64,000 nucleotides of DNA from Ignavibacteria bacterium (GCA_016191145.1 JACPPD010000005.1:1-64000); one strand, 5' to 3'; positions 8,342 to 18,216 are shown, numbered from the stretch's first letter. Notes: generated by a model from the sequence alone, not told the origin. Translations and numbers: made by a program.

Positions 8342-9514
8342 TCAGGGACCTGCAACTCCAAATATTTCAAGCACTGAAAAATCTGCCGGTATTAATAGAA
8401 AAGCCAGGATCATGATGCACATCTGTCCAACGAGGATCTTACGTGCCAGTTCAGGCTTGCTGTGTTTGATTGTGTGCCACCATTTGGTGATGAATAGAAG
8501 AGGAACTGTTAATGCCACCCACACAATTGCGATGCCCAGGTATCCTGTGGATGAAACACCGGTGATCGACCTGACTATGAGGGATGCACTGCCATAGACT
8601 ATCAACAGATGACTGATATACAGAAACAACGATTCGTTTCCGATGATTTGCATTTCGATTCCAAAACGCGAATTGCGCAAACGCTGTTCGAAAAGGTAAA
8701 GGACAGACATAACAAGAACAACGCCTGAAATTCTGAAGAGATGGAGTCCGGGCGATGTAGACCACCATGTGTGAGTCCATGGTGAATTAAAAGGTAATAT
8801 TTTCAATAAAAATATCAATCCCGTCCCTGCGATACTCAGCCATATCATTCGCTGTGCAAGAAGCGTCCTATTCTCGGAACGCATGAACACACCGGTGAAA
8901 AAGGCACCGGCAAACAGATAACACATCCATGGGAAGAGCGGGAACAGGGATGACGGTGCGGGCAGAATCATGATGGCAAGACTCTCGGGGAGCCATGTTG
9001 CAGGATTGGAATCCCAGATGAATACCGTAACCGACATTAAAAGAATTGAAAGAACTCCATACACAATCGTTGTTTTGCGGAGATCGCGTATGATTAGGAA
9101 GCACGTAAGCGCGATGAGAGATGCATAAACAATGGTTTGAAGTACGTCGGTTTGCAGCCATGGCATCAATTCCTGAGGTGTGGCAATCAGCGTTCGCTCC
9201 AATGAATAGAATGGAACATGAAGCATGTATGCCCAGAGAAGGATATATGCCAGCCTGCGTAAATACAGCCACAAATCAGCGCCTCTTCTCAGATAGGAAG
9301 CCCCCTTCCTGTCGAGTGCAATCCATAGCCCGGCGCCAGAGCAAAAAATAAAAGCAGGAGCAACAAAACCATTAGAAATATTCAGTAAATCAAATATTAA
9401 GGTCCCGCGAAATGATGAATCAATAAGAACGTTTGTTAAATGAACTTGTACCATCCATAACACAGCGAAGCCGCGCAATACATCGAGGAAGGCATAACGA
9501 TGGCTCTTAGGCAT
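8342..9514 (-). CDS. DUF1624 / HGSNAT-type membrane acyltransferase
   Basis: 390 residues with about ten hydrophobic segments. The N-terminus 'YAFLDVLRGFAVLWMVQVHL' followed by 'NGFVAPAFIFCSGAGLWIAL' is the pattern of the heparan-alpha-glucosaminide N-acetyltransferase catalytic family (DUF1624): an Arg after the first hydrophobic stretch and a conserved His in the first helix. Such proteins transfer acyl groups, possibly onto envelope sugars, using cytoplasmic acyl-CoA; the substrate here is unknown. Preceded by a small membrane ORF (9536-9646) on the same strand and divergent from ppx/gppA. Confidence 0.75.
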   Translation of the reverse strand: MPKSHRYAFLDVLRGFAVLWMVQVHLTNVLIDSSFRGTLIFDLLNISNGFVAPAFIFCSGAGLWIALDRKGASYLRRGADLWLYLRRLAYILLWAYMLHVPFYSLERTLIATPQELMPWLQTDVLQTIVYASLIALTCFLIIRDLRKTTIVYGVLSILLMSVTVFIWDSNPATWLPESLAIMILPAPSSLFPLFPWMCYLFAGAFFTGVFMRSENRTLLAQRMIWLSIAGTGLIFLLKILPFNSPWTHTWWSTSPGLHLFRISGVVLVMSVLYLFEQRLRNSRFGIEMQIIGNESLFLYISHLLIVYGSASLIVRSITGVSSTGYLGIAIVWVALTVPLLFITKWWHTIKHSKPELARKILVGQMCIMILAFLLIPADFSVLEIFGVAGP

Positions 9515-9535
9515 TGCTGTTGGGCTGCTGTGAGT

Positions 9536-9646
9536 TTAATGGTTTTTCCGACCGAAAAATCGACGAAACGCTCCAATCATAATGTTTGAAAGGAGGATTG
9601 CGCCAACGATTACAAGCATGATTACGATAAACGGTTTTTGAAGCAT
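9536..9646 (-). CDS. Possible 36-residue single-pass membrane protein
   Basis: A short open frame, ATG at 9646 and TAA at 9536-9538, encoding MLQKPFIVIMLVIVGAILLS followed by NIMIGAFRRFFGRKNH. That is one strong transmembrane segment with a basic C-terminal end, as expected for a real small membrane protein (positive-inside rule). It ends 21 nt before the acyltransferase start in the same direction. No clear Shine-Dalgarno is visible, which is common in this group. Sequence composition and context support it; homology was not checked. Confidence 0.4.
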   Translation of the reverse strand: MLQKPFIVIMLVIVGAILLSNIMIGAFRRFFGRKNH

Positions 9647-9681
9647 GCGGCAATCTATAACACGAAGTAATTTCGCAGTGC

Positions 9682-11244
9682 ATGGAACTTGCTACTGATA
9701 GTCCCGACGTCATCGCCGCCATCGATGTAGGCACCAATTCATTTCACATGGTTATTGCCTCCGTGAGCACTCGCGGCGCTCTTCGCATCATCTCGCGCAA
9801 CAAGGAGATGGTGAGACTGGGAACTGCTGCTGGCGACATGAAACGGCTAACAGGCGATGCAATGTCAAGGGGCATTGCCACGCTTAAACGCTTCACAGCA
9901 GAGGCACAACAAGCAAATGCACACATACGCGCCGTTGCCACAAGCGCCGTACGGGAGGCGATGAACAAAGCTGATTTTCTTGAGCAGGTGCTCGAGGCTA
10001 CCGGAATTGAAATAGAAGTTGTGAGTGGCATCGAAGAAGGACGACTTATTTACATCGGAGCCTTGCATGCATTGCCAATTCTTGCCAAGAGAACACTGGT
10101 GATTGATATCGGAGGAGGCAGCACAGAAACAGTAATCGGCTATCAGGGAGAAGCGGCCTACATTCATTCGGCAAAGCTTGGACACATTCGACTCACGAAA
10201 CGATTCTTTTCTAATGGCGACTCTGACCACTCTTCCATCGAACAATGCCGTCTGGCTATCAAAGGCGATTGGACTCCTGTCTTTCAATCGCTGATTGCCT
10301 ACGGCTTTGAAGAAGCTGTTGGATGCAGTGGGACAATTCTCTCCATCTCCGAGATGACGCTTGCACGGCAAGGAAAACGCGTACCCGATTCACTCAACGG
10401 GTACAGACTGAAGCGCGATGAGCTGATGGAGACAATTCAGTCGATTATCGATGCCGGATCGTCGGTAAAGAGAACAGATCTGCCCGGCATGGATCCAAAA
10501 CGAGCCGACGTTATTCTTGCCGGCGCTCTTATCCTTGAGCAAGCCGTAATTGGATTGAATATTCAGGAAATCTCTATCTCGAATTATGCGCTTCGCGAAG
10601 GAATTGTGTTCGATACCATTCAGAAACAGCGTGACATTGATGAGTATCATCACCTGTCCCACCTGCGGTATCAAAGCGTCGATCACCTGTGCGATCTGTA
10701 TCGTGTCCGCCGCAGACATGCGGAACACGTAAAAAATTTATCGTTGCGCCTGTTCGACGATATGGGCGTTCTGCATGGATACTCCGACAAAGAGCGCGAA
10801 CTGCTTGAAGCGGCAGCTCTGCTGCACGACGTAGGATACCACATCGGAGCCGATCAGCATCATAAACATAGTGAATATATCATTCGCAATAGTACAATGC
10901 CTGGGTTTACAAACGATGAAACTGAGCTCATCGCAAACGTAGCCCGGTACCACCGAAAGAGTCACCCCAAAAAAAAGCATGACAATTTTGCAAAACTGTC
11001 GGCTGATGAACAGCGGTTGGTAAGAGTGCTGGCCTCAATCGTCAGAATAGCCGAAGGTCTCGACAGGAGGCAGCAGCAGGTGGTTCATACCGTTCAAGTA
11101 GAGGATAATCCAACAACCATCGATATGTATCTGAGCGCTCCGACAGCGGTGCCCGACATTGAGCTGTGGGGTGCCGAGCGCCGAAAGGCTCTTTTAGAGG
11201 AAACGTTTGAAAAGCCAGTGAGGTTATTGGTGCACGCTCACTAA
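9682..11244 (+). CDS. Exopolyphosphatase / pppGpp phosphatase (Ppx/GppA) with HD domain
   Basis: 520 residues. The N-terminal half has the actin-like ATPase-fold signatures of Ppx/GppA: 'IAAIDVGTNSFHMVIA' (phosphate 1 loop) and 'TLVIDIGGGSTE' (phosphate 2 loop). The C-terminal half is an HD domain with 'LLHDVGYH' (H382, D383) and further histidines (DQHHKHSEYI). The length matches the long, Ppx-like form. By family it hydrolyses polyphosphate and/or pppGpp in the cytoplasm; the sequence alone does not decide between them. Starts at ATG 9682, divergent from the acyltransferase. Confidence 0.9.
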   Translation: MELATDSPDVIAAIDVGTNSFHMVIASVSTRGALRIISRNKEMVRLGTAAGDMKRLTGDAMSRGIATLKRFTAEAQQANAHIRAVATSAVREAMNKADFLEQVLEATGIEIEVVSGIEEGRLIYIGALHALPILAKRTLVIDIGGGSTETVIGYQGEAAYIHSAKLGHIRLTKRFFSNGDSDHSSIEQCRLAIKGDWTPVFQSLIAYGFEEAVGCSGTILSISEMTLARQGKRVPDSLNGYRLKRDELMETIQSIIDAGSSVKRTDLPGMDPKRADVILAGALILEQAVIGLNIQEISISNYALREGIVFDTIQKQRDIDEYHHLSHLRYQSVDHLCDLYRVRRRHAEHVKNLSLRLFDDMGVLHGYSDKERELLEAAALLHDVGYHIGADQHHKHSEYIIRNSTMPGFTNDETELIANVARYHRKSHPKKKHDNFAKLSADEQRLVRVLASIVRIAEGLDRRQQQVVHTVQVEDNPTTIDMYLSAPTAVPDIELWGAERRKALLEETFEKPVRLLVHAH

Positions 11245-11302
11245 TTGACAAATTTATACGTCGAATCAGCGCTGCTTCACAAACAAACCAGCAGATTTTC
11301 TC

Positions 11303-12865
11303 ATGATTCCATTACATAGATCTATGTCCCGCTCGTCAACTATTGCCGCTGTAGCCCTTATTGGCATCGGCATTGTGATTGGTGTGATTCTCATGACAAG
11401 TGTCGGCGAGAACGCACTACAAAAAGCCTTTGCTGCCGGTTCCATTGGATCCAGCAGCGCCCCCATGCAGGCGCCGGAATCCGTTCGTGCCCTCAATAAT
11501 CAGTTTGTGGCTGTGTCCGAGGCCACAACTAAATCGGTGGTATACATCAGCGCAAAGGTTTCCCGCGATGTGGCAAGCCCCTTCCCTGATGACTTTTTCC
11601 GTTTTTTTGGTCCCAACCCTAACGATGATGAACAGCCGCAACAGGAAGAAGGTGAGGCAGCGGGGTCGGGTGTAATTATCTCCTACGACGGATACATTGT
11701 AACCAACAACCACGTTGTAGAGCATGCCAAAGAGGGTAGTATCACCGTCACTACTCACGATGAAAAAGAGTTTAAAGCCAAGCTTATCGGACGCGACCCG
11801 CTTACGGATCTGGCAGTGCTGAAAATTGATGGTGAGTTTCAGCCCGCTCATCTGGCCGAGAAAAAGGACATTCGTGTTGGCGAGTGGGTTATCGCAGTCG
11901 GTAATCCGCTTGGCTTGAGATCGACGGTTACATCAGGTATAATTTCGGCGATGGGAAGGGGCATTGGAATCGTTGGCACAAATGAGCGAACATTTGAGCG
12001 CAACAGATATGCTGTAGAGAACTTTATACAAACCGATGCCGCAATCAATCCGGGTAATTCCGGAGGGGGCCTGTTTAACATGAACGGCTCTCTGGTTGGA
12101 ATCAACACTGCCATTGCCTCGAGAAGCGGAGTCAATGCAGGATATGGCTTTGCAATTCCAATCGACATGGTTAAAAGCGTTGCGGAAGACCTAATTGATG
12201 ACGGGAAAATTGAACGCGGATATATTGGCATCGAAATAACGAGTATTGACGAAACATCGGCCAAGGCTGCGGGCCTCAATAAGGTTTCGGGCGTTTTGGT
12301 AAACCGTGTTGTAAAAGGCGGCGCGGCGGCATCAGCAGGCATCGAAGTTGGCGACGTTGTTCTCAAGGTTGATAACGATCCCGTCCGCACATCGAACGAT
12401 CTGCAAAATCAAATTGTGCTGCGCCATGCTGGCGATAAAGTTAACCTCACGATATGGCGCGACGGCAAAGAGATAGTAAAAAGTGTTAAATTAAAGGCTC
12501 TGGACTCGGATAATAACATAGTTGACAATGCGCATTCCGGTGAAACAGTGGGAAAGTCCGATGCCTCTCCTTTAAAATTCCAGGAATATGGATTCACGGC
12601 AGCGCCGCTCACTAAACAGCAGCGCGATGAGTTCGACACAGATATTGGTGTTGTTGTAGCAAAAATTGACAACAGAGGTGCAGTTGCACGGAGAGGAATG
12701 AGGCCGAATACCGTAATTTTAAAGGCTGATGGCCAATCTGTGTCAACACCGGAGCAGCTCAAGAAAATTCTTGACAAGAAGAGGCCTGGCGACGGTGTGT
12801 TGTTTGTTGTAAAAGACAAGGATGGGTCGAAACAGGCAGTAACGGTCGAAGTACCAGAATCGTAA
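11303..12865 (+). CDS. HtrA/DegP family periplasmic serine protease
   Basis: An N-terminal signal anchor ('IAAVALIGIGIVIGVILMTS') is followed by a trypsin-like domain with catalytic triad H137 ('TNNHVVEH'), D169 ('PLTDLAVLK') and S253 ('NPGNSGGGLFN'), then two PDZ domains (about residues 300-400 and 430-515; 'YIGIEITSI', 'GVVVAKIDNRG'). A charged Q/E-rich loop (about residues 105-118) precedes the first strand of the protease domain. The total of 520 residues suits a two-PDZ DegP-type enzyme, which degrades or chaperones misfolded envelope proteins. The barrel protein gene follows 6 nt downstream, an apt client or partner. Confidence 0.95.
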   Translation: MIPLHRSMSRSSTIAAVALIGIGIVIGVILMTSVGENALQKAFAAGSIGSSSAPMQAPESVRALNNQFVAVSEATTKSVVYISAKVSRDVASPFPDDFFRFFGPNPNDDEQPQQEEGEAAGSGVIISYDGYIVTNNHVVEHAKEGSITVTTHDEKEFKAKLIGRDPLTDLAVLKIDGEFQPAHLAEKKDIRVGEWVIAVGNPLGLRSTVTSGIISAMGRGIGIVGTNERTFERNRYAVENFIQTDAAINPGNSGGGLFNMNGSLVGINTAIASRSGVNAGYGFAIPIDMVKSVAEDLIDDGKIERGYIGIEITSIDETSAKAAGLNKVSGVLVNRVVKGGAAASAGIEVGDVVLKVDNDPVRTSNDLQNQIVLRHAGDKVNLTIWRDGKEIVKSVKLKALDSDNNIVDNAHSGETVGKSDASPLKFQEYGFTAAPLTKQQRDEFDTDIGVVVAKIDNRGAVARRGMRPNTVILKADGQSVSTPEQLKKILDKKRPGDGVLFVVKDKDGSKQAVTVEVPES

Positions 12866-12871
12866 TATGAG

Positions 12872-13600
12872 GTGAATCTGAAAAGTATTGTTGTTCTTGC
12901 GTTTTTCGTCTGCCTTGTGGTCTCGGCGAGTGCGCAAGGATTGTTTATCGGTCCCGAGATTGGATACACTGTAACAACCTCGGTTCCCTCGGAAGTCAGC
13001 AGATCAGGAGCGCCGACCCGTATTAGGGTTGGCGCTTCGCTGCATTTAAGCGCAAAGTCGAAAGTTGATTTTAGATTTTCGTTGGGTTATCGAATCGAAA
13101 ACAGTGAATTAAAAACTATTTATGATAATACAATCGATTCAAATCTTAGTGCTCAAGGACGTCTGAATGTTCTTGTGCCTAACACTCAGAGTCCGAATGT
13201 GCAATCAGAGATCCTTTCAAACTCTATAGACCTTGCTGCCGAAGGGTTCATTCCATTAGGTGATTTGGATACTTCAGGGTCAAGAATCGGATTAACGCTT
13301 GGGTTCTTTGCCGACCGCGTATTGAGCGCTTCTCAAACAGACGATTACAGTGCCGTCACGGATTACCCTGGCCCTCAAATTGTTCAGGTGCAATACAAAC
13401 CCCAGTTTGGTTTTGGAGCTTCGATTGGCGTCTCTACAATTTTGCCGATGGGCGACAGCCGTATTGTTTTTGATATTAAATATATTATACGTCAGCCTTC
13501 TACATTAACTACAAACAATTCGCGGGCTGAGGACCAAAATGTAGGGTGGTTAATGGGTAATGGGCTGAGAATTTCGGCAGGTTATCTTTTGCCGATTTGA
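12872..13600 (+). CDS. Outer-membrane beta-barrel protein
   Basis: GTG start 6 nt after the htrA stop, with 'GAGG' just upstream. The signal peptide (LKSIVVLAFFVCLVVSASAQG) is followed by alternating hydrophobic/polar strands with glycine turns ('IGPEIGYTVTT', 'VDFRFSLGYRIEN', 'IGLTLGFFADRVL', 'FGFGASIGVSTIL'), ending in 'NGLRISAGYLLPI'. This is the pattern of small 8-10-strand barrels of the porin/OMP_b-brl type. Probably an outer-membrane protein of unknown specificity, co-transcribed with htrA. Confidence 0.75.
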   Translation: MNLKSIVVLAFFVCLVVSASAQGLFIGPEIGYTVTTSVPSEVSRSGAPTRIRVGASLHLSAKSKVDFRFSLGYRIENSELKTIYDNTIDSNLSAQGRLNVLVPNTQSPNVQSEILSNSIDLAAEGFIPLGDLDTSGSRIGLTLGFFADRVLSASQTDDYSAVTDYPGPQIVQVQYKPQFGFGASIGVSTILPMGDSRIVFDIKYIIRQPSTLTTNNSRAEDQNVGWLMGNGLRISAGYLLPI

Positions 13601-13617
13601 CAGGTATTTTTGCGACT

Positions 13618-15090
13618 ATGTTCTTGCGTCGCGTTTATTCCGTAGCGCTTACCGTTCTTCTGTGCCTGCAATACCTGCATGCACAGCCTGTTGTACTTCC
13701 GCTTGCAACTGTTTGGGAAATTTTCCTGCCGGGAGATACTCCAAATGGTGAAAACGAATCGTGGGGCATTGCAGCAGACGGTCTGGGTCTTTGGTGGGTA
13801 ACGAATCCGGATTACAACGAGCTGGGCGCTTTCAGAGACATTGTAGTTCACAGTGTGAACTTCGACGGTACGATACGCGATACTGCAATTACACATATCG
13901 GTGGCCCGTTTAATCAGCAGGCATATTTCATCGCAACAAGCGGGTCGCGTGTATACGTAGGCGGCCGCACATGCAGGTCTCTGGCTCTCGACCTTAAAGA
14001 TTGTGATATGCTCGTTGTCTGCATTAGCAGAAGCTCTGGCGACACGTTATGGACCACAACAATAGACGGCGGATTTGGTTATGACGAGGCAGATGGAATT
14101 GCTATTCAGCCTAATGGCGACATAATCATTACCGGATGGACAGACGCAGGATCAAAAAAATGGGACGCTGGTATTGCACGGCTTTCACCTTCGGGTGAGA
14201 TCCTATGGCAAAAGTCCTGGGGCTCCGACAAGAACGATCATCAGGATGGACATATCGTAACCGTCGAAGGAAAACTCTTTGGCGCAGGTTTGTATGGCGG
14301 CTCCGTAAACAACCTGATTACAGCGCGCGGCTTTGATGGACAATCTTCCATTATGAGGTTCGATCCGGAATCGGGCGATGTAATAGACTCGACATTTTTT
14401 GGCCGAGACGACCCGTGGCTAAACTTAGAAAATGCTCTTGGAATGGCAGCCGATACAACGCTGATGTGGGTTACGGGAATGACGACGACATCAGAAAATA
14501 ATAACGACATCTTTGCTGCGGCGTACGACCAGGCGCTGAACCGCCGATGGTATTACACCTGCTGCGGCAGCGGTACAGAGTCGGCACGGTCTATTGTTGC
14601 TGCTCCGTTTGGACAGATCATCGTTGTAGGTCAGACAACAAGTTTTGGTGCAGGTGGAGCCGACGTTGTGGTCTTGCAGTTGGACGACGACGGCACCGAA
14701 GCTAAGAGGATGGTATGGGGCGGACCAGGCGACGACGAAGCGCTAGACTGCATTCTGCGCAACAGCACGTTATACATCGCTGGCAGATCTTCGAGCAAAC
14801 GAGGCAATCGCAAAGATGCCTTTCTAATTGCGGCGCCTATTGGGCACACATACGCCGAAGAATCCAAGGCAGAGCTCGATATTAATGTATCGGTGAGGGG
14901 AAGTCTTGTACGAATCACTTCTGGCAACGGGCCATTAAATATAATTGTTTACAATGTAATTGGCAACCAGGTTCTGTATGCAAACAATGTAAGTCAGAAT
15001 ACGTTCGAGTTAACCGCCGGCGTCTACGTTGTATGGGCCACCGACAGCAACGGTGTAACATCGGCTAAAAAGGTTATTGTTCCCAACTAG
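13618..15090 (+). CDS. T9SS-sorted beta-propeller-like protein
   Basis: I choose ATG 13618, which gives a clean signal peptide (MFLRRVYSVALTVLLCLQYL...HAQ); an in-frame TTG at 13597 overlaps the previous stop. The body has repeated 'G.D.W.......GG.G.DEA..I...P.GDIIITGWT' blades (about five; 'GGFGYDEADGIAIQPNGDII', 'GGPGDDEALDCILRNSTLYI'), as in SBBP/PQQ-like propellers of the FCB group. A short T9SS sorting domain ends the protein ('LNIIVYNVIGNQVLY...AGVYVVWATDSNG'), though without the usual 'PNP' motif. Probably secreted; function unknown. Confidence 0.75.
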   Translation: MFLRRVYSVALTVLLCLQYLHAQPVVLPLATVWEIFLPGDTPNGENESWGIAADGLGLWWVTNPDYNELGAFRDIVVHSVNFDGTIRDTAITHIGGPFNQQAYFIATSGSRVYVGGRTCRSLALDLKDCDMLVVCISRSSGDTLWTTTIDGGFGYDEADGIAIQPNGDIIITGWTDAGSKKWDAGIARLSPSGEILWQKSWGSDKNDHQDGHIVTVEGKLFGAGLYGGSVNNLITARGFDGQSSIMRFDPESGDVIDSTFFGRDDPWLNLENALGMAADTTLMWVTGMTTTSENNNDIFAAAYDQALNRRWYYTCCGSGTESARSIVAAPFGQIIVVGQTTSFGAGGADVVVLQLDDDGTEAKRMVWGGPGDDEALDCILRNSTLYIAGRSSSKRGNRKDAFLIAAPIGHTYAEESKAELDINVSVRGSLVRITSGNGPLNIIVYNVIGNQVLYANNVSQNTFELTAGVYVVWATDSNGVTSAKKVIVPN

Positions 15091-15134
15091 TTTATAGCTT
15101 TTGCCTACTGCAGCGCGGCGCTCCGGCAACAAAT

Positions 15135-17030
15135 TTAGATCTCTACGCTGCTTCCCAGTTCCAGCACACGCTTAAATGGAACCCTAAAATATTTTATTGG
15201 TGTACGTGAGTTGCGATGAATGAAATTGAAGAGATGTTTGCGCCACGTTGCCATTCCGCCTGGTTTGGCAACAGAAATTGTTTCATGGCCAATGATAAAC
15301 GTCGCATCCGTAATATCAACCGGGATATCAAATTCCGGCAGATAGTGCAAATCTTCCATGATATTCAACTGATCCATGAATCCATAATGTAGGATCACCT
15401 GATAAAATTCTTTAGGAAGTGGGAGAATTGAGAATCTATCGTCGGGCGATACACGTGCCTGCGTGGAGACCTGAACGGTGAGCAGAATGATGGTTTCGTG
15501 CCTGACTCTGTTGTATTTAATATTAGAAACCAACGAAGGAGGAGCAACGCCTGCATATCCGCTCATGTACAAAGCCGTGCCGGGAACGGACTCGAACACG
15601 TCGATGTCTTCAATTAACTCATACAGGGGCTGAGTTCTCTTTTCAATTGCTATGCGTAATAGCTCGCGGCCTCTCTTCCATGTGAGAATAATTGTAAAGA
15701 CAATACTGGCAAGAACAATCGGGAACCAGCCCCCTTGCTCAACTTTAACAATGTTCGCAGCGAAGAACGAAAAATCGATGAACAGGAATGTACCAATAAG
15801 GGCAAGTGAGACAAGCACACTCATCGAACTGATATGGCGAACAGCATTCCATGCAAGCAGACTTGTTATCACCATTGTTGTGCAAACGGCGATACCATAC
15901 ATGGCTGCCAGGTTACTGGATGACCTGAATTCCAAAACGAGAAACACGGTAACGGCAAACAGTACCCAATTGATAAAAGGAATGTATATCTGTCCTCGCT
16001 CTTCGCTCGACGTATGCATTACTTTTAGTCTTGGCAGGTATCCCAATTGAAGTGCTTGCCATGTAAGAGAGAACGCGCCGCTGATAACAGCTTGCGAAGC
16101 AATGATGGTTGCCACAGTGGACACAATGACTAATGGGATTACGCCCCACGATGGAACCATGTGAAAAAATGGGCTGGCAACTGTAGAAAGAACATGCCCT
16201 TCTCTTATCAGCAAGGCGCCCTGACCGAAATAATTCAACAGAAGCGAAGGAAACACCATGTAGAACCATCCCAATCGGATTGGCCTCTTACCAAAGTGTC
16301 CCATGTCTGCATAGACTGTTTCACCACCCGTTACTACAAGGAACACCGAACCGAGGACTGCAGCCCCAACAAATCCATGATGCATAAAGTAATCGACAGC
16401 ATACATCGGATTAATTGCAGCAAGAACACTCGGCGTTTGCACGATGGAGATCACTCCAATCACAGCCATCAGCGCAAACCAAAATATCATGAATGGTCCG
16501 AAGATTCTGCCAACACCTGCTGTCCCGTTTCGCTGAATTGTAAACAAGACAACCAGGATAATCACTGTAATAGGAATCACAACATTGTGAAGCGCGGGAG
16601 CCGAAACCGTTAAACCTTCTACGGCAGACAAAACCGATATTGCCGGAGTTATAACACCATCGCCATACAAGAGTGCAGCGCCAAATAATCCAAGCGTTAA
16701 TAGTACCCATGTAGTTGACTGTTTTTTCAGAAACGGCGAAACCATTGTCATTAGGGCCAGGATGCCCCCTTCTCCCTTATTGTCGTACCGCATTATTACC
16801 ATCAAATACTTGATGGCAATAACAATAGTTAATGACCAAAAGATAAGAGACAGTATTCCGAACACTTCTGTCAAACCAGCTTGCAATCCGTAATGCGGGG
16901 AAAAGCATTCTTTGATTGCATATAGGGGGCTGGTTCCTATATCTCCATACACAACGCCAAGCGCTGCCACGGTGAGCGTTGCAATGCGTGCCGAGGGTTG
17001 AATGTGTCTGGTAGAATTGGGCAACGTCAT
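15135..17030 (-). CDS. kup: KUP-family low-affinity potassium uptake protein
   Basis: 631 residues, about twelve transmembrane helices. The N-terminal signature 'TLTVAALGVVYGDIGTSPLYAIKECF' is characteristic of KUP/HAK/KT transporters, as are 'GDGVITPAISVLSAVEGL' and 'GFVGAAVLGSVFLVVTGGE'. A hydrophilic C-terminal cytoplasmic domain follows (about 170 residues). It imports K+ (H+-coupled in studied members). The start codon lies 1 nt after the stop of gcdH, so the two are co-transcribed, an unexpected pairing. Confidence 0.95.
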   Translation of the reverse strand: MTLPNSTRHIQPSARIATLTVAALGVVYGDIGTSPLYAIKECFSPHYGLQAGLTEVFGILSLIFWSLTIVIAIKYLMVIMRYDNKGEGGILALMTMVSPFLKKQSTTWVLLTLGLFGAALLYGDGVITPAISVLSAVEGLTVSAPALHNVVIPITVIILVVLFTIQRNGTAGVGRIFGPFMIFWFALMAVIGVISIVQTPSVLAAINPMYAVDYFMHHGFVGAAVLGSVFLVVTGGETVYADMGHFGKRPIRLGWFYMVFPSLLLNYFGQGALLIREGHVLSTVASPFFHMVPSWGVIPLVIVSTVATIIASQAVISGAFSLTWQALQLGYLPRLKVMHTSSEERGQIYIPFINWVLFAVTVFLVLEFRSSSNLAAMYGIAVCTTMVITSLLAWNAVRHISSMSVLVSLALIGTFLFIDFSFFAANIVKVEQGGWFPIVLASIVFTIILTWKRGRELLRIAIEKRTQPLYELIEDIDVFESVPGTALYMSGYAGVAPPSLVSNIKYNRVRHETIILLTVQVSTQARVSPDDRFSILPLPKEFYQVILHYGFMDQLNIMEDLHYLPEFDIPVDITDATFIIGHETISVAKPGGMATWRKHLFNFIHRNSRTPIKYFRVPFKRVLELGSSVEI

Positions 17031-17031
17031 C

Positions 17032-18186
17032 TTAGGTAAACGCCTGAATCCCGGTGATGTCTTGTCCGAGAATCAACGTATGCATTTCATGCGTTCCTTC
17101 ATAGGTTTTAACGCTTTCAAGGTTTGCCGAATGGCGCATTATCGGATATTCATCAAGTATACCATTTGCTCCGTGAATCTCACGGCTCATTCGCGCAATG
17201 TTCAGCGCAATTTCGCAATTGTTGCGCTTAGCCAGCGAAACCTGCTGAGGCAGCATTGTGCCTTCATCTTTCAGATGAGCAAGCCTCCAGCACAAAAACT
17301 GCGCTTTAGTAATTTCTGTTAGCATGTACACAAGTTTTTCCTGAGTGAGCTGGAACCCGGCAATAGGCCTGTCGAATTGAATTCTGCTTTGTGCATAGTT
17401 CAGCGACGAATCATAGCACGCCATTGCCGATCCGATAACACCCCACGAAATACCGTAACGTGCCTGAGTAAGGCACGACAGCGGACCCTTTAAGCCTTCG
17501 ATGCCGGGCAGGACGTTTTCTTCGGGCAGTTCAACATCCTGAAATACCAATTCCGACGTCACCGATGCTCGCAGCGAGTGCTTACCCTTCATTTCGGGAG
17601 CCGAGAATCCTTTCATACCTTTTTCGACGAGGAAGCCCCTTACCACTCCATCAAGTTTTGCCCACACAACAGCTATATCTGCCAGCGTTCCGTTGGTGAT
17701 CCACATTTTGGCGCCATTGAGGAGGAAGCCACCGTCGGTTTTTTTTGCATTGGTAACCATGCCGCCGGGATTCGAGCCGTAATCCGGTTCAGTAAGTCCG
17801 AAGCATCCGATAGCGTCACCCGAAGCCAGGCGGGGCAGCCACTTACGCCTGTGGTCTTCCGACCCATACGTGTAAATGGGGTACATCACAAGCGAGGACT
17901 GAACAGATGCAAAGGAGCGGATACCGGAGTCTCCGCGTTCCAGCTCCTGCATTGCCAGACCATAGCAGACATTATTCAGACCGGCACAGCCATATTCCTG
18001 AGGGAGAGTAATGCCGAATAAGCCAAGATCGGCCATTGGTTTAACGAGGTGCAGCGGGAACGTGCCATCGCGGGCATGGTGTTCGATAATTGGTATAACT
18101 TCGCGGTCGACGAATTCTTTCACGGTCTGTTGGACCAATCGTTCTTCATCGGTGAGGAGGGCGTCGAGGTTGAAGTAATCGGGCAT
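17032..18186 (-). CDS. gcdH: Acyl-CoA dehydrogenase, glutaryl-CoA dehydrogenase type
   Basis: 384 residues with the full acyl-CoA dehydrogenase fold. FAD-binding region 'IGCFGLTEPDYGSNPGGM' and 'KMWITNGTLADIAVVWAK'. The catalytic base is probably E363 in 'KTYEGTHEMHTLILGQDITG', the arrangement seen in glutaryl-CoA dehydrogenases, whose consensus is YEGT.DIH.LILGR.ITG. This supports oxidation and decarboxylation of glutaryl-CoA to crotonyl-CoA (Lys/Trp degradation) rather than a fatty-acid enzyme. Confidence in the family is high; substrate specificity is moderate. Confidence 0.85.
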   Translation of the reverse strand: MPDYFNLDALLTDEERLVQQTVKEFVDREVIPIIEHHARDGTFPLHLVKPMADLGLFGITLPQEYGCAGLNNVCYGLAMQELERGDSGIRSFASVQSSLVMYPIYTYGSEDHRRKWLPRLASGDAIGCFGLTEPDYGSNPGGMVTNAKKTDGGFLLNGAKMWITNGTLADIAVVWAKLDGVVRGFLVEKGMKGFSAPEMKGKHSLRASVTSELVFQDVELPEENVLPGIEGLKGPLSCLTQARYGISWGVIGSAMACYDSSLNYAQSRIQFDRPIAGFQLTQEKLVYMLTEITKAQFLCWRLAHLKDEGTMLPQQVSLAKRNNCEIALNIARMSREIHGANGILDEYPIMRHSANLESVKTYEGTHEMHTLILGQDITGIQAFT

Positions 18187-18216
18187 TTTTCAAAACTACT
18201 CAAAGTTCCAGAAGTC

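Noticed and set aside
11417-12969. Antisense frames of 144-186 codons opposite htrA and the barrel gene
   Set aside because: Opposite well-conserved protease and PDZ sequence, and no sensible protein features.
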